The position numbers were made by a program, and so were the translations under genes. DNA of 55,805 bases from an uncultured Prevotellaceae bacterium (lineage in GTDB: Bacteria; Bacteroidota; Bacteroidia; Bacteroidales; Bacteroidaceae), in assembly GCA_902799765.1 (NCBI GenBank), contig CADCBZ010000045.1, positions 1 to 55,805 on the forward strand, in the 5' to 3' direction. This document shows, piece after piece, positions 35,438-45,755 of the stretch. The first letter of the stretch is position 1. Every line of letters begins with the position of its first letter. The notes beneath the pieces were generated by a model that was not told the origin of the DNA, did no database searches, and was given only the letters and a program-made list of their open reading frames with translations.

Positions 35438-38400
35438 ATGAAATACAGTGATATCGTAACACTCAGGTCTATGCGACCTGCTTACAACATTCAAGAAGAA
35501 GGACTTGGAGAGTGGAAGACCTTTATTGCCAATGACCAGTTCAATGAGATCCTTTACAGCATGATTAAGGCTGTCCGCAATAATGATGCTGATAATCACA
35601 AGTCGGTGTGGATTGCCGGAACATACGGCACCGGAAAGTCACACGCCGGAGCAGTTTTGAAACATCTGTTCTGCGACCCCGTGGACGATATCAAGGAATA
35701 TGTCGAGGAAGAGTATAAGAAAGATAAGTACGACAAGCTACGCTCTGCCATCCTGAATGTCCGTATGCAGAAACGCCTCTTCCCCGTCAATATGTATGGC
35801 CAGCAGAGCATAGCCCATGAGGAAGACCTGTCATTACAGCTTCAGAAAGAGATCAAGGGCGCACTCCATGCTGCAGGCATCGATATTGTCGTACAGACGG
35901 ACTTCGACACCCTCGTCCAGCATATTGACGAACAACCAGCCATCTGGCAGTCGCTCATAGACAATAACATTATATTAAGTAGTGTAGCCCCAGACTTGAA
36001 GAAGCTAAAGCAGCTGCTCATGGCTGGTAACCCCGAGGTTCTTGATCGTGTTCGCAATGCCCAGCGTATCGCAGGTATTGACATCCGACTGCAAGGCAAC
36101 AATATCCAGCAATGGATTTTTGAGGTCCAGGATAAGCTTCGTGGTGAAGGCTACGATGGACTGCTGATTATCTGGGATGAGTTTACGGAGATTATGACCT
36201 CCAGTATTGCCAAGCGCCTTATTGTACAGCTGCAACGTATCAGCGAGGCGATGATGAATCCCGAGAACGATAGCTACTTCCTGTTTATCTCCCATCCCTC
36301 TGCCATCCTGACATTGAATGAGGATGAGCGTGAGAAGACCAAGGGCCGTTATCACTACGAACCCTATAATATGGAGCCTGTTTCTGCGTTCAAGATCATG
36401 TCGAAGAAATTCAAGGTTATTGATGAGAATGTCTATAAGCTCCGCAAGGACCGGTTCTTCTCCCTTCACAGTGATCTGCTGGATGTCTTCTCGCAGACGT
36501 CGGCAAATACCGAAGAGACCATCGACAACATCAAGAACCTGTTCCCGCTCCATCCGTCAACAGCCAATCTTGCCACTTACTACGCCCGTGAGGCTGGAAG
36601 CTCCAGCCGTAGCGTGTTTGAGTTCCTGGCAAGCGATACCGTCAGGGATTTCTTGGATAACGAAGACAACTGTGCCAACGAGCGCACCATCACCTGCGAT
36701 CTGCTGTGGGACTATGTGCAGGAGTATTTCGAGAGCGACACCACAAGGTTTGGCGCAGTGACCGAGAGATATAACAGTCACCACTTGGCCGTCGAAGCCG
36801 CCGGTGACAACTACCTGAAAGTCTTCAAGGGCATCTTACTCTTGAACGCCCTGAACAATATCGCCAACAGCGATACCGTCACACCCAGCACGGAGAATAT
36901 CGAATCGCTGTTTGTTGGCACCGAGGTCGAACAGGAGTTGAACGACATTCTGGATTTCCTCAATGACAAGAGCATTATTCAGAAGCAGCCCAACGGCAAC
37001 TACTCCATCCTGTTCACGGCTTTGCCCGGTGAGGAGATCCAGAAGATTAAGGAAGAGCTGATGTCGAGCAACTACCTCTATACCGATCAGGTCATCAAGT
37101 TCGGCGATGCTGCCCGACAGAGCTTCGACAAGAACTTTAAGCAGGTCAACCGTCCGTTGAGTTACCAGTTCTTCTCCAAGCAGGGCAACGAATACACGCT
37201 ACTCAGTAAGATTGAGAATACCCAGCGCGACGCGAAAGGCTACGAGATCTTCCTTGCCATCCTCGTTGCTAAGACGCAATCAGAGATGTTCGACCTGAAA
37301 GACATTGCAGAACGCAACAGCCAGGAAGAAAGGTTCAAAAACACCGTTTTTGTGGTGATGGAAGCCTACCTCACCGACAAGAACTATGAGCGTTTCATCG
37401 AATATCAGGCCAATGCCCAGTGCGCTCAGCGTCATGGATTGGCTAACCAGCAGAAGACCTACGCCAAGAACGCCTCAGATATGATTACCGAGTGGACAAC
37501 GAGGATGAAGGGCAGCAATGTCACCTTCTATCTTCGTGGCGACTCCATGACCATCTCAGGCAGCAAGCTTTCGTCAACCATCAACATGACGATAGCCCCG
37601 TCTATTTTCGAGGCAGGCCCAGAGTCATTAGAGATCGTCCGCACGAAGAGTTCAGTCACCTATTGGAAGAAGGCATCGGTGAAGGCTACCGTTGACACCA
37701 TTCTATCCTTCAACACCAAGCAAGACATCCTTGCCTCACCGTCCTGTGGCGGTCAAGCCCGTCATGTGGAGTTCCTTTTACAGGATAGTGTTGATGACAA
37801 CCTGGAGTGGAAATCAGATATTGACCCCAATCACCCATTGAAGAAAGTCTGTGACTATGTTGATGAATGGCTCTCAGGCCGTCATACCAATAAGAACCAG
37901 ACGTTTAACCTTGGTGAGAAGCTGATAGGACTCACCGAGCCGCCTTACGGACTCTTCCAGAGCTATGCCTCTATGGCGATGGTAGCCTTTGCCATGAGAA
38001 AATACGTTAATCAGATTTTCGACACCAACGGTAAGCAGCGTACTGCCCAACACTTAGTCGATGATGTTGTAGAATTGTTCAAGGCATGGGAAACAGGCAA
38101 GACCTCTCAGAAGTTGAATTTCATGTTTGAGAGTAAGGAGGCCGGAAAGCTCTGCAAGCATCTTATTTCCATGTTCTCCTTAAAGAAACTGAAAGGCTAT
38201 TCCGATATCAGCTCCCTGAAGGATGCCCGTTGGGCTATTCAGCATGAATATGCTAAGGAAAAGGGCTATCCCTTATGGTCACTGAAGTATTCCACCAGTG
38301 AATACAACACCGAGAAGATGCAGCAGCTCATCGATGATGTCATCAAGGTTGTCAGCGATCCCGAGAGTATGAAGAATCCCCAACTCCTCAACAGCACCAT

Positions 38401-38878
38401 CAGCGGCTATGAGGAGCAGAAGATTGAATGGGGCAACCTGCTCATCGAAAACAACGGCGGCAATTACAAAGAGGGCTTTGACAACTTCCTGAAGGGAGTA
38501 GATATCGTCAACCTTCAGGATTCGGAGATATCTGAAGCTATGGACTACCTGCAAGGTCACTTGGAGGGAGAGGTCGGTCTCTGGAAAGAGTTGGAAGTCA
38601 GGGAAAAGCTAAAAGACTGGCGTATCTCCCAACAGAAGCCTGCCGGTGGAGGTGCTGCTGGCGGTGGCACCCCGGGATTCGGATATGGCGGTGGCTCTAC
38701 TGGCGATGACGGTTTCGTCGGAGTCAGGGAGGAACCATCCGATGTCTCAACGAAACGTATTGAGCTTGCTGATAAGATCAGGATGATTCCATCAGGAGAA
38801 ATCAAGGAGATTATCAGTGAGATTATTGAGAAAGAAGACGGTTACATACTTGATGTCCTTTTGAAATATGTACAGTGA
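35438..38878 (+). CDS. brxC: BrxC/PglY-family P-loop ATPase
   Basis: The 1146-residue protein starts MKYSDIVTLRSMRPAYNIQE and contains a Walker A motif (AGTYGTGKSHAG, about residues 59-70), a Walker B-like LLIIWDEFTEI (about 246), and a large helical C-terminal part with a Gly-rich linker (about residues 1067-1090). This fits BrxC/PglY, the large AAA-type ATPase found in all BREX types, which forms complexes on DNA with PglZ and other components. Its length is normal. Its stop overlaps the start of pglZ by 11 bases. Confidence 0.85.
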   Translation: MKYSDIVTLRSMRPAYNIQEEGLGEWKTFIANDQFNEILYSMIKAVRNNDADNHKSVWIAGTYGTGKSHAGAVLKHLFCDPVDDIKEYVEEEYKKDKYDKLRSAILNVRMQKRLFPVNMYGQQSIAHEEDLSLQLQKEIKGALHAAGIDIVVQTDFDTLVQHIDEQPAIWQSLIDNNIILSSVAPDLKKLKQLLMAGNPEVLDRVRNAQRIAGIDIRLQGNNIQQWIFEVQDKLRGEGYDGLLIIWDEFTEIMTSSIAKRLIVQLQRISEAMMNPENDSYFLFISHPSAILTLNEDEREKTKGRYHYEPYNMEPVSAFKIMSKKFKVIDENVYKLRKDRFFSLHSDLLDVFSQTSANTEETIDNIKNLFPLHPSTANLATYYAREAGSSSRSVFEFLASDTVRDFLDNEDNCANERTITCDLLWDYVQEYFESDTTRFGAVTERYNSHHLAVEAAGDNYLKVFKGILLLNALNNIANSDTVTPSTENIESLFVGTEVEQELNDILDFLNDKSIIQKQPNGNYSILFTALPGEEIQKIKEELMSSNYLYTDQVIKFGDAARQSFDKNFKQVNRPLSYQFFSKQGNEYTLLSKIENTQRDAKGYEIFLAILVAKTQSEMFDLKDIAERNSQEERFKNTVFVVMEAYLTDKNYERFIEYQANAQCAQRHGLANQQKTYAKNASDMITEWTTRMKGSNVTFYLRGDSMTISGSKLSSTINMTIAPSIFEAGPESLEIVRTKSSVTYWKKASVKATVDTILSFNTKQDILASPSCGGQARHVEFLLQDSVDDNLEWKSDIDPNHPLKKVCDYVDEWLSGRHTNKNQTFNLGEKLIGLTEPPYGLFQSYASMAMVAFAMRKYVNQIFDTNGKQRTAQHLVDDVVELFKAWETGKTSQKLNFMFESKEAGKLCKHLISMFSLKKLKGYSDISSLKDARWAIQHEYAKEKGYPLWSLKYSTSEYNTEKMQQLIDDVIKVVSDPESMKNPQLLNSTISGYEEQKIEWGNLLIENNGGNYKEGFDNFLKGVDIVNLQDSEISEAMDYLQGHLEGEVGLWKELEVREKLKDWRISQQKPAGGGAAGGGTPGFGYGGGSTGDDGFVGVREEPSDVSTKRIELADKIRMIPSGEIKEIISEIIEKEDGYILDVLLKYVQ

Positions 38879-41288
38879 ATATAACACCTTTGAAGAGCTG
38901 AAAGCCCATGTCATAGCTGACAGGGAGCAGACAGGCTTGGATGTCTCGACACGAAACAGATATCCTATAAGGTTCGTGTTGTTCGACAATTTCCGGGATT
39001 GCAGCCAGTTTGTTGATTTCGTACAGGAGGATATGGATGCCATTGTCCAGAGTGTGGACAAATGGATAGACCCCGACTATCCAGATATTATGATCACCTA
39101 TACGGAGTTGGCCGAACGCATACAGGCACATATCAAGAAGATGGATGGTGTCAACTGCGTCATAGCTCCCTTCTCCGAGCTGGCCCGTTTCTACGAGAAC
39201 GACGACAAGAAAACCTTCGATGCTCTTCTGAAGACCATCAAGGCTACGGAATCCAGCACAAAGTCGTTCGAGAACCACCAGCGGGTTTATGTGCCTATCG
39301 TCGGTCTGGAGGGTAAGATGGAGTCTTTCAAGAATGACTCGCAGAGTACCATCTGGAGATTAAGAGCCGAGGACAAGGGTCTTACCTACCGCCTGATCAT
39401 CACCAACGGTGAGACCTTTGGCGTGCAGGGGTTAGAGGCTCATTATACGGTAGTACACAACATCCATGAGTGGCTTAATATCTGGAAAGATGCCGATAAG
39501 CAGGTAACGCCAAACATCATCTGTACCTCAAAGTCCATCTTCGGCAATGCCGTTTTCGCCCAGCCTGATAACGCATTTGCCTTCGTACAGTGCCTTGATG
39601 CCTATGACTTCCTCACCAAAGGACTGCAGCTACAGTTCGGAGGCATGACCAAGGCATTAGGTGATGGTGACAACTGGCAGGAGTTAGCTGCCCAGATAGA
39701 CATCACCAACGGTTTCAGCTTCAGCAAATACGTCAAGAACTACTTCTCCATAACAGAGATAGACACCCATGAAGCCTTTATCAAGCTATGGTTTGACTAT
39801 CCTGGTCAGTATGAGCGTTGGCTCCTTTCCAGATTCTACCAGCTGCAACAGGAGGGCGAAGGCTTTATCTGCCGGATCCTGACTAAGACCACCACCCTGA
39901 CAGGCAACGATTTCATAGAGCAGATGGTCTTGGATATGACGGAAATCGAGTCAGAGATGGCCGTCCGTCAGTACTGTCTCAGAGAGGCCGCCAAGCGCAA
40001 CGTCGTTTTACGTGAGGGAGTGGAAGCCACTCTGAACAGCCGTTTACAGGCTATTGCCAATAAGTATAATGCTGCCAGCGCGTTAAAGTACTGTACGGGC
40101 ATAACCATAAAAGAGAAAGAGCTTGCTATCTCCTGGTTAGGAAAAGGTCAGATCAGCGTTGACCAGATCAAAGCCTTCTATCCGGATATGTACCATTATT
40201 ACGCCACGTCTCTTGGCGTGTCCGTCAACATTCCGGACTGGCTGCCCGACTACATGAAAGAGTACAAAAGGGCGAAACTATCCAACACCTATACAGAAGA
40301 GGTTGACACCCAGATAAAGAACCTCAACGGTTCAGAGGTGTCTTTTGATACTTGGTATCAAGCTTTCAGCACAACAAGAACGCTGTTGCAAGGCAGAGGA
40401 GATATTGAGGTGTTCTATTGGGTGGATGGTCTTGGAATCGAGTGGATCCCACTGATTAAGGAGATTATCAGGGAGAAGAACAACCAAAACATCTTCCTGA
40501 ATGATATTAAGATTGCCAGAGCCTTATTACCCTCAAAGACCGATGTCAATAAGGCTGACCTGCAAAAGCTACTGCCGGAATACGAACAGCTTATGAAGAT
40601 GGGCGACTTAGATAACCTCGCCCATCAGCCGACAAACCTCTGGCCAACGACTATCATCAAGGAGGTGAAGCTTGTCAGGGATATCATCGAGGATATTATT
40701 GCGAAGTATAATGGCAAGAAGATCGCCATTATCTCAGACCATGGTCTTACCTACCTGTCACAGCTGTGTAACGGCCTTGGACTTAACGGCGTTGAGTCCG
40801 ACCATCACGGTCGTGTTGCCATTAAGAAGAGTGGTACATGGACTAAGGATGACAACTATTTTCGCTTGGAGGATGGGATGACCGTTTGCGCTTTACGGCA
40901 CAACTCCCTATGCAACAAAGTTCCCAAGGGTCAAGGCATCCATGGTGGATGCACCCCTGAAGAGGTCCTCGTGCCGATCTTCATCATTTCGAGTTATATC
41001 GGTGATGCGGAGTGGTCGGCCGATATACTGACGCTGGAGCTTAATGGTGCCAATCCTGTGGTACAGTTCCGCATCAAGAATATACCATCTGTTGAGATAC
41101 CCGTTGTGGAGTATGACGGTATCAGATACGCCTTACACCAGGTTAGCGGAGAGATATTCGAAAGCGAGCCGATAGCCGTCAACGAGCATTGTAACACCAT
41201 TGCTCTTGTGATAGGCAGCATTACGAGACTATATAATATAAGTATAACTACCGGTGCCAAGGAGGATGATCTCTTTGGTGGCTTTTAA
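38868..41288 (+). CDS. pglZ: PglZ, alkaline-phosphatase-fold BREX protein
   Basis: The 806-residue protein has a long N-terminal helical part and a C-terminal PglZ domain (about 500-720) with the metal-site motifs VFYWVDGLGIEWIPL (first Asp), KKIAIISDHGLTYLS (Asp and His) and a later HNSLCNKVPKGQGIHGGC (His). PglZ is the hallmark of BREX systems and has a nuclease/phosphatase fold whose exact reaction is not settled. The C-terminal 100 residues are beta-rich. The gene is intact and 12 bases upstream of brxL. Confidence 0.87.
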   Translation: MYSEYNTFEELKAHVIADREQTGLDVSTRNRYPIRFVLFDNFRDCSQFVDFVQEDMDAIVQSVDKWIDPDYPDIMITYTELAERIQAHIKKMDGVNCVIAPFSELARFYENDDKKTFDALLKTIKATESSTKSFENHQRVYVPIVGLEGKMESFKNDSQSTIWRLRAEDKGLTYRLIITNGETFGVQGLEAHYTVVHNIHEWLNIWKDADKQVTPNIICTSKSIFGNAVFAQPDNAFAFVQCLDAYDFLTKGLQLQFGGMTKALGDGDNWQELAAQIDITNGFSFSKYVKNYFSITEIDTHEAFIKLWFDYPGQYERWLLSRFYQLQQEGEGFICRILTKTTTLTGNDFIEQMVLDMTEIESEMAVRQYCLREAAKRNVVLREGVEATLNSRLQAIANKYNAASALKYCTGITIKEKELAISWLGKGQISVDQIKAFYPDMYHYYATSLGVSVNIPDWLPDYMKEYKRAKLSNTYTEEVDTQIKNLNGSEVSFDTWYQAFSTTRTLLQGRGDIEVFYWVDGLGIEWIPLIKEIIREKNNQNIFLNDIKIARALLPSKTDVNKADLQKLLPEYEQLMKMGDLDNLAHQPTNLWPTTIIKEVKLVRDIIEDIIAKYNGKKIAIISDHGLTYLSQLCNGLGLNGVESDHHGRVAIKKSGTWTKDDNYFRLEDGMTVCALRHNSLCNKVPKGQGIHGGCTPEEVLVPIFIISSYIGDAEWSADILTLELNGANPVVQFRIKNIPSVEIPVVEYDGIRYALHQVSGEIFESEPIAVNEHCNTIALVIGSITRLYNISITTGAKEDDLFGGF

Positions 41289-41300
41289 TAAGTTTGGTAT

Positions 41301-42734
41301 ATGAAAGCAGAAATCAGTGAAAAGATCAGAACGTATTTCTCACAGATGTCTATCTATAAAGACCCTGAGAAAACCAACAGCATATTTGCAGGCCGTAATC
41401 TCCCAGCCTTTGTCAAGGACTTCCTGTTGAAGCGTTATCTGAACGTCCAGACGGGAGAGATTGACACCCTTGGTCTGACACAGTTCCTTGACCAGGTGAT
41501 ACCGACGGTTACTGGTTCGGTCAAGGATAGGATTGTTTCGGGCCAGGAAGTAGTGCTTCTTGCACGTTTCATCATCTACATCGATCTTGTTAAGGGTCAG
41601 AAGCAATTCGCCATCCCCGACTACGGCATCAAGCTTAGAGAGGGTATCATCCCGGAATTTGTCTACAACAAACATCAGGGCGAACTTGTGGACGGAGAGA
41701 AATGGGGCATCGTAAAGCTGTGCCTGCTGCCTGATAGCGACGGCAAGAAGTTTCACGTCCAGATGGTAGACTATAAACCCTTCAAACCTTATAGTTCCGT
41801 CGATATTAGCTATCTTGCTGAAGCGCGTCAGCATTTCACTACCGATGAATGGATGGACTTGCTCCTTTCGGCTATGGAATATGACCCTGACGGCTTTGCT
41901 AATGCCACACAAAAGTTAGAGTTTCTTACCCGCCTGCTCATTTTCGCCGAGCCAAGGCTGAATGTCATTGAGCTGGCCCCAAAAGGAACCGGTAAATCCT
42001 ATGTCTTTGGCAATCTGTCAAAGTATGGCTGGCTTGTCAGCGGCGGTAAGGTGACACGCGCCAAGCTATTCTACGACAAGTCTAAGCAGCAGAATGGAAT
42101 CATCAAGAACCACGACTTCACCGTTTTCGATGAGATCCAGACCATAGTCTTCCAGGAGCCAGCCGAGATACAGGCCGCCTTAAAGTCATACCTCGAAAGC
42201 GGTAAGACCACTATTGACAACAATGAGTTCTCGTCTGAGTGCGGCTTAATGCTGATGGGTAACATCCCATTGAATGAGCAGCGTCGCCCAATTTCACCCA
42301 AATATTTTGGTTCTCTGCCTGAAAATTTCCGCGAGTCAGCATTGCTCGACCGCTTCCACTGTTTCATTGAGGGGTGGTTATTGCCGCGAATAGATACAAG
42401 CATGATATTCAAGGGATGGACAATCAATGTGGAGTATTTCTCTGAAATACTACATACTATGCGTACTAATAATGCGTATAGTCTTCTTTTCGACCAGCTC
42501 TGCAGGTTTGAGGAAAAGGCCGATGTCCGTGACTCCAAGGCCATCAAGCGCATTGCAACCGGCTATATGAAGCTGCTTTTCCCGCAATGGAGGAGCGTTG
42601 CTGATGTCAATAAGGAAGAATTTGAGATGTATTGTCTTAATCCTGCTATCCATCGCCGTGGTATCATCAAGGAGCAATGTCGCAATATTGATCCTGAGTT
42701 CAAGTCGCGGATGCCCGAAGTCTATTTAGCCTAA
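41301..42734 (+). CDS. brxL: BrxL, Lon-like AAA+ protein (short form)
   Basis: The 477-residue protein has an N-terminal DNA-binding-type region (about 1-200) and an AAA+ domain with Walker A (APKGTGKSYVF, about 228-238), Walker B (FTVFDEIQTI) and a sensor-type LMLMGNIPLNEQ; ESALLDRFHCFIEGW follows. BrxL forms DNA-translocating rings in BREX and works as the effector. The Lon-type protease domain at the C-terminus of longer homologues is absent, as in the short forms of type 4. It completes the brxP-brxC-pglZ-brxL set. Confidence 0.85.
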   Translation: MKAEISEKIRTYFSQMSIYKDPEKTNSIFAGRNLPAFVKDFLLKRYLNVQTGEIDTLGLTQFLDQVIPTVTGSVKDRIVSGQEVVLLARFIIYIDLVKGQKQFAIPDYGIKLREGIIPEFVYNKHQGELVDGEKWGIVKLCLLPDSDGKKFHVQMVDYKPFKPYSSVDISYLAEARQHFTTDEWMDLLLSAMEYDPDGFANATQKLEFLTRLLIFAEPRLNVIELAPKGTGKSYVFGNLSKYGWLVSGGKVTRAKLFYDKSKQQNGIIKNHDFTVFDEIQTIVFQEPAEIQAALKSYLESGKTTIDNNEFSSECGLMLMGNIPLNEQRRPISPKYFGSLPENFRESALLDRFHCFIEGWLLPRIDTSMIFKGWTINVEYFSEILHTMRTNNAYSLLFDQLCRFEEKADVRDSKAIKRIATGYMKLLFPQWRSVADVNKEEFEMYCLNPAIHRRGIIKEQCRNIDPEFKSRMPEVYLA

Positions 42735-42748
42735 AAATACCTAAGCCT

Positions 42749-43027
42749 ATGAATAAAGTTGATAATATGTTCCTGAGAATCATCAGTGATGAGCGTTTTG
42801 CCAGCACTTTTGATGTTGTCCCGTCAAAATACAGGAGTCTTGACGAGGGAAAGCGAGCATTGAATCCGCATGTTAAGGCCGTTGCCGAAATGGTGGATCA
42901 GTTGAACAAGAAAATCAACGAGGCCAAATCCGACATGAGGATTCGCAATAAGGTCGGTCCTGTGGTGTTTACCGAAGCCGATTTCAAGCCGATTTACAAT
43001 AAAGCGGTCTCATCACTTTCAAAGTAG
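42749..43027 (+). CDS. 92-residue protein of unknown function in the BREX operon
   Basis: This small, basic, soluble protein (MNKVDNMFLRIISDERFAST) is predicted to be mostly helical, with AEMVDQLNKKINEAKSDMRI in the middle and a C-terminal FKPIYNKAVSSLSK. I see no known motif. It begins 14 bases after brxL and ends six bases before the SMC-like gene, so it is part of the operon and may be a partner of that ATPase. In Dnd systems a small DndE protein accompanies DndD; I cannot show homology to DndE here. Confidence 0.6.
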   Translation: MNKVDNMFLRIISDERFASTFDVVPSKYRSLDEGKRALNPHVKAVAEMVDQLNKKINEAKSDMRIRNKVGPVVFTEADFKPIYNKAVSSLSK

Positions 43028-43033
43028 TCGCCT

Positions 43034-45229
43034 ATGGTTATCAAGAAACTCACGATATATAACTTCCGTAGTTATTACGGCACGAAGGTGTTTGAGTTTT
43101 CCGACCATCTGAACCTTATCCTTGGTTCTAACGGCGACGGAAAGACAACGTTCTTTGATGCCATCAACTGGGTCTTAACGCCAGATTACGTCCAGAAGAC
43201 GGAAGAAGACAAGCTTGAGGAAAGCTCTCTTGTCTCTGCCAAGATGTTCAGTGAACTGAAGACCGGAGAAAGTGGTAGAGTACTGGTGTCTATGACCCTA
43301 CGGAACAATTCCGGATCCACACGTATCATTGAGAGAGCTTTCAATGTTACGAAGACACCAGATGGTAAGATGCGTATTGATGGCCGTATCCATAAGGCGT
43401 ATCAGCTTTTAGGGTCAATCCGTAAGGAAATGTTTTCTGTGAAGGATGTCTTTGAAAAAGAAGGTGCTTTCCCTGCCATTATTAAGAAATACCATATCTT
43501 CAAGGGCGAGGACAGGCTTAATATCTTCAACGACAAGACAACGTTACAGGCGCTGATAGATATGTTCTCAGAAGTCAAGGACTTGGAGCCGTTCAAGCAG
43601 TTTGCCAAGTATGCCAAGGAAACATCAGACAAGGCTATCTCAGGTTCCAAGGAAAAGGCTAATAAGCAGAACGCGAAGATTGCTGAAATCCAGCATGATA
43701 TCACCACCTTGTCAAAGCGGTTGGAAACGGCAGAGTCAGACCTGACCACTGCTAAAAGGGATTTCAATGAGGCCAAGGAGCATATAGAGGCCGTTGACAA
43801 TGACTATGAGATCATTCAGGAGGCCGACAAGCTGGAAAAGGATGTTTCCAGAATTGATGGTGAGATAGAACGTCTATCCGATAAGATAGACGAGGAATAT
43901 AGCTTCAAGCTCCTTGATGACCAGTGGATTCTCATGGGCTTCGGTTCCATCCTGAAGGAGTTCAACAGTAAGCTTGAATCACTGGCGTACAGTAAGAACA
44001 ACATCGAGTCGGACTATAGAAAGAAACAGGAAGACGAGTTCAATCAGGCCAGAGTTGACAAGGCGAAGACCGAACTTGAAAAGATTGCTTGGAATCGGTC
44101 TGATATTGACAAGATGAAACAGATGTTGGTCACCCATCGTTGTGCCTACTGTGGCAGTGCGGTTCCAGAGGGCAGCGTGACCTATGATTTCATCAGGCAG
44201 CGCATCAACGATGTCATTGACCTACTCACTCCACGGCCAGAGGAGAAACGCCCGGAGATCAAGCGTTATTTTTCTGCCCGTAATATCGAAGAGCTGAAGG
44301 AGATGGGCCTCAGTCTTGCTCATACAGGCAAGGATCTCAGCGGTATTCCCGATGAGATAGAAAGCATCTATCACGAGAATGACGAGATCAGGAGCCTGAT
44401 TGCCCTGAAGAAAAGGCAGGCTGATGCACTGCGAAAGAATATCGCCGATTTATATGCCAGCTCATCCACGGGAGAAAATCTTAAAGAGTATGTTGCCAAC
44501 ATTGCTGTTGTCAACCGCTGGCATGATCAAAAAGAGGCATCTGCAATCGCGATGAACAAGCTTCTTACAAGCACAATCCCCGACCTGAAAGAGCAGCTGA
44601 AGAAGAAGCGCGAGGAACAGAAGAAGAATGTGAAAGCGTCCGGAGGAAGCCCGATGATGATGGTCAATGAGTTCTTCCGGCTATTCGGCGACGCTATTGA
44701 AAATACGGAAGCGGCTACCTATGAAGAGTTCCTTGCCAGGTTGGCCAAGGAGGCCAATGTATTCCTGGCTCATCTGAATGTGGATGACTTTACAGGTGTT
44801 ATTAAGATTTATCTTGACCGTTATAACGACCTGAAGATCGAGTTGCAGGATAAGAATGGTAAGCTGATTACCAATCCCAACACCTCACTGCTTACGACTA
44901 TGCACATCAGCATTCTCTTCGCCATTTCAGAATTGACGAAAGAGAATCGGGATGCTGAATATCCCCTTATCTTCGATGCTCCCACATCATCGTTCGACGA
45001 AGGTAAGGATAAGACTTTCTATGAATGTCTTAACACACAGGTCAACAAGCAGTGCATTGTCGTTACCAAGAGCTATCTCTACAAGAACAACAATGGCGAG
45101 TATGTCACAGATACCAAGGCATTGAGCAAGCTCAACTGCCAGAAGTATCGTATTAAGAAACTTACAGGTTTCGATAAGTTGGATATCACAACTATCGACA
45201 CTGTAGTAGAAGAAATAAAGGAGGCTTAA
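43034..45229 (+). CDS. DndD/Rad50-like SMC ATPase with zinc-hook-type CxxC
   Basis: The 731-residue protein starts MVIKKLTIYNFRSYYGTKVF and has Walker A GSNGDGKTTFFDA (about 33-45), two long coiled-coil arms, a CAYCGS motif near residue 373 at the apex as in zinc hooks, and a C-terminal ATPase half with YPLIFDAPTSSFDEGKDK (Walker B and D-loop). This layout is that of Rad50, RecN-like and DndD proteins, which act on DNA ends or nicks. In this operon with a DndC-like BrxP, a DndD-like role is the most attractive reading. It is not part of the standard type 4 BREX set. The next gene starts three bases later. Confidence 0.7.
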   Translation: MVIKKLTIYNFRSYYGTKVFEFSDHLNLILGSNGDGKTTFFDAINWVLTPDYVQKTEEDKLEESSLVSAKMFSELKTGESGRVLVSMTLRNNSGSTRIIERAFNVTKTPDGKMRIDGRIHKAYQLLGSIRKEMFSVKDVFEKEGAFPAIIKKYHIFKGEDRLNIFNDKTTLQALIDMFSEVKDLEPFKQFAKYAKETSDKAISGSKEKANKQNAKIAEIQHDITTLSKRLETAESDLTTAKRDFNEAKEHIEAVDNDYEIIQEADKLEKDVSRIDGEIERLSDKIDEEYSFKLLDDQWILMGFGSILKEFNSKLESLAYSKNNIESDYRKKQEDEFNQARVDKAKTELEKIAWNRSDIDKMKQMLVTHRCAYCGSAVPEGSVTYDFIRQRINDVIDLLTPRPEEKRPEIKRYFSARNIEELKEMGLSLAHTGKDLSGIPDEIESIYHENDEIRSLIALKKRQADALRKNIADLYASSSTGENLKEYVANIAVVNRWHDQKEASAIAMNKLLTSTIPDLKEQLKKKREEQKKNVKASGGSPMMMVNEFFRLFGDAIENTEAATYEEFLARLAKEANVFLAHLNVDDFTGVIKIYLDRYNDLKIELQDKNGKLITNPNTSLLTTMHISILFAISELTKENRDAEYPLIFDAPTSSFDEGKDKTFYECLNTQVNKQCIVVTKSYLYKNNNGEYVTDTKALSKLNCQKYRIKKLTGFDKLDITTIDTVVEEIKEA

Positions 45230-45231
45230 AT

Positions 45232-45747
45232 ATGGAATCACTATATGAGACATGGCTAAACAGGATGGATTCTTACTACGAAAGTAAGTATAAGGAACCA
45301 GTCGTTGACTTCCTTTGTCAATACGGCGGCGGCAGTGCTGACGGCAGGATGGCAAAAGGAAAGATCTTCAATGCAGGATATGAGGTGTTCATCTATGCCT
45401 TCTTCGTCGGCCTATACTATGGTGAGCGTAAGCCTCTCTCTGGTGAGAAGCTGAAGTTCCGCATGGAGATGACCACATGGGGCAGAAAAAAGAATGAGAT
45501 AGGTCGTAAGTCCTATACAATCCTGCAGAAGTACATCTTTACAGCCCTTGTTGCCAAGTCAGATGTTGATTTGATAGCTTTGGATAAAGGTGATATTGAC
45601 GTTAATGATGTCTGCGATGTGCTGATGACCACACTAAATGAGTATGCTAATTCCGGATTTTCCCTGATAAAAGACCAAATAGACAAGAAACCGGATTGTT
45701 TCTTTGAGAATACGGGATTGTTGGATTATATTAATAATTTCTGTTGA
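45232..45747 (+). CDS. 171-residue protein of unknown function, partner of the SMC-like ATPase
   Basis: The protein begins MESLYETWLNRMDSYYESKY. It contains FCGGG-like turns (CQYGGGSADGRMAKGKIF), an aromatic FIYAFFVGLYYGERKPLSG that may be buried rather than membrane-spanning, and a helical C-terminus. I recognise no family. It follows the SMC-like gene by only two bases, so the two products are likely to act together. Base composition is still like the BREX genes. Confidence 0.6.
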   Translation: MESLYETWLNRMDSYYESKYKEPVVDFLCQYGGGSADGRMAKGKIFNAGYEVFIYAFFVGLYYGERKPLSGEKLKFRMEMTTWGRKKNEIGRKSYTILQKYIFTALVAKSDVDLIALDKGDIDVNDVCDVLMTTLNEYANSGFSLIKDQIDKKPDCFFENTGLLDYINNFC

Positions 45748-45755
45748 AAAATGAT

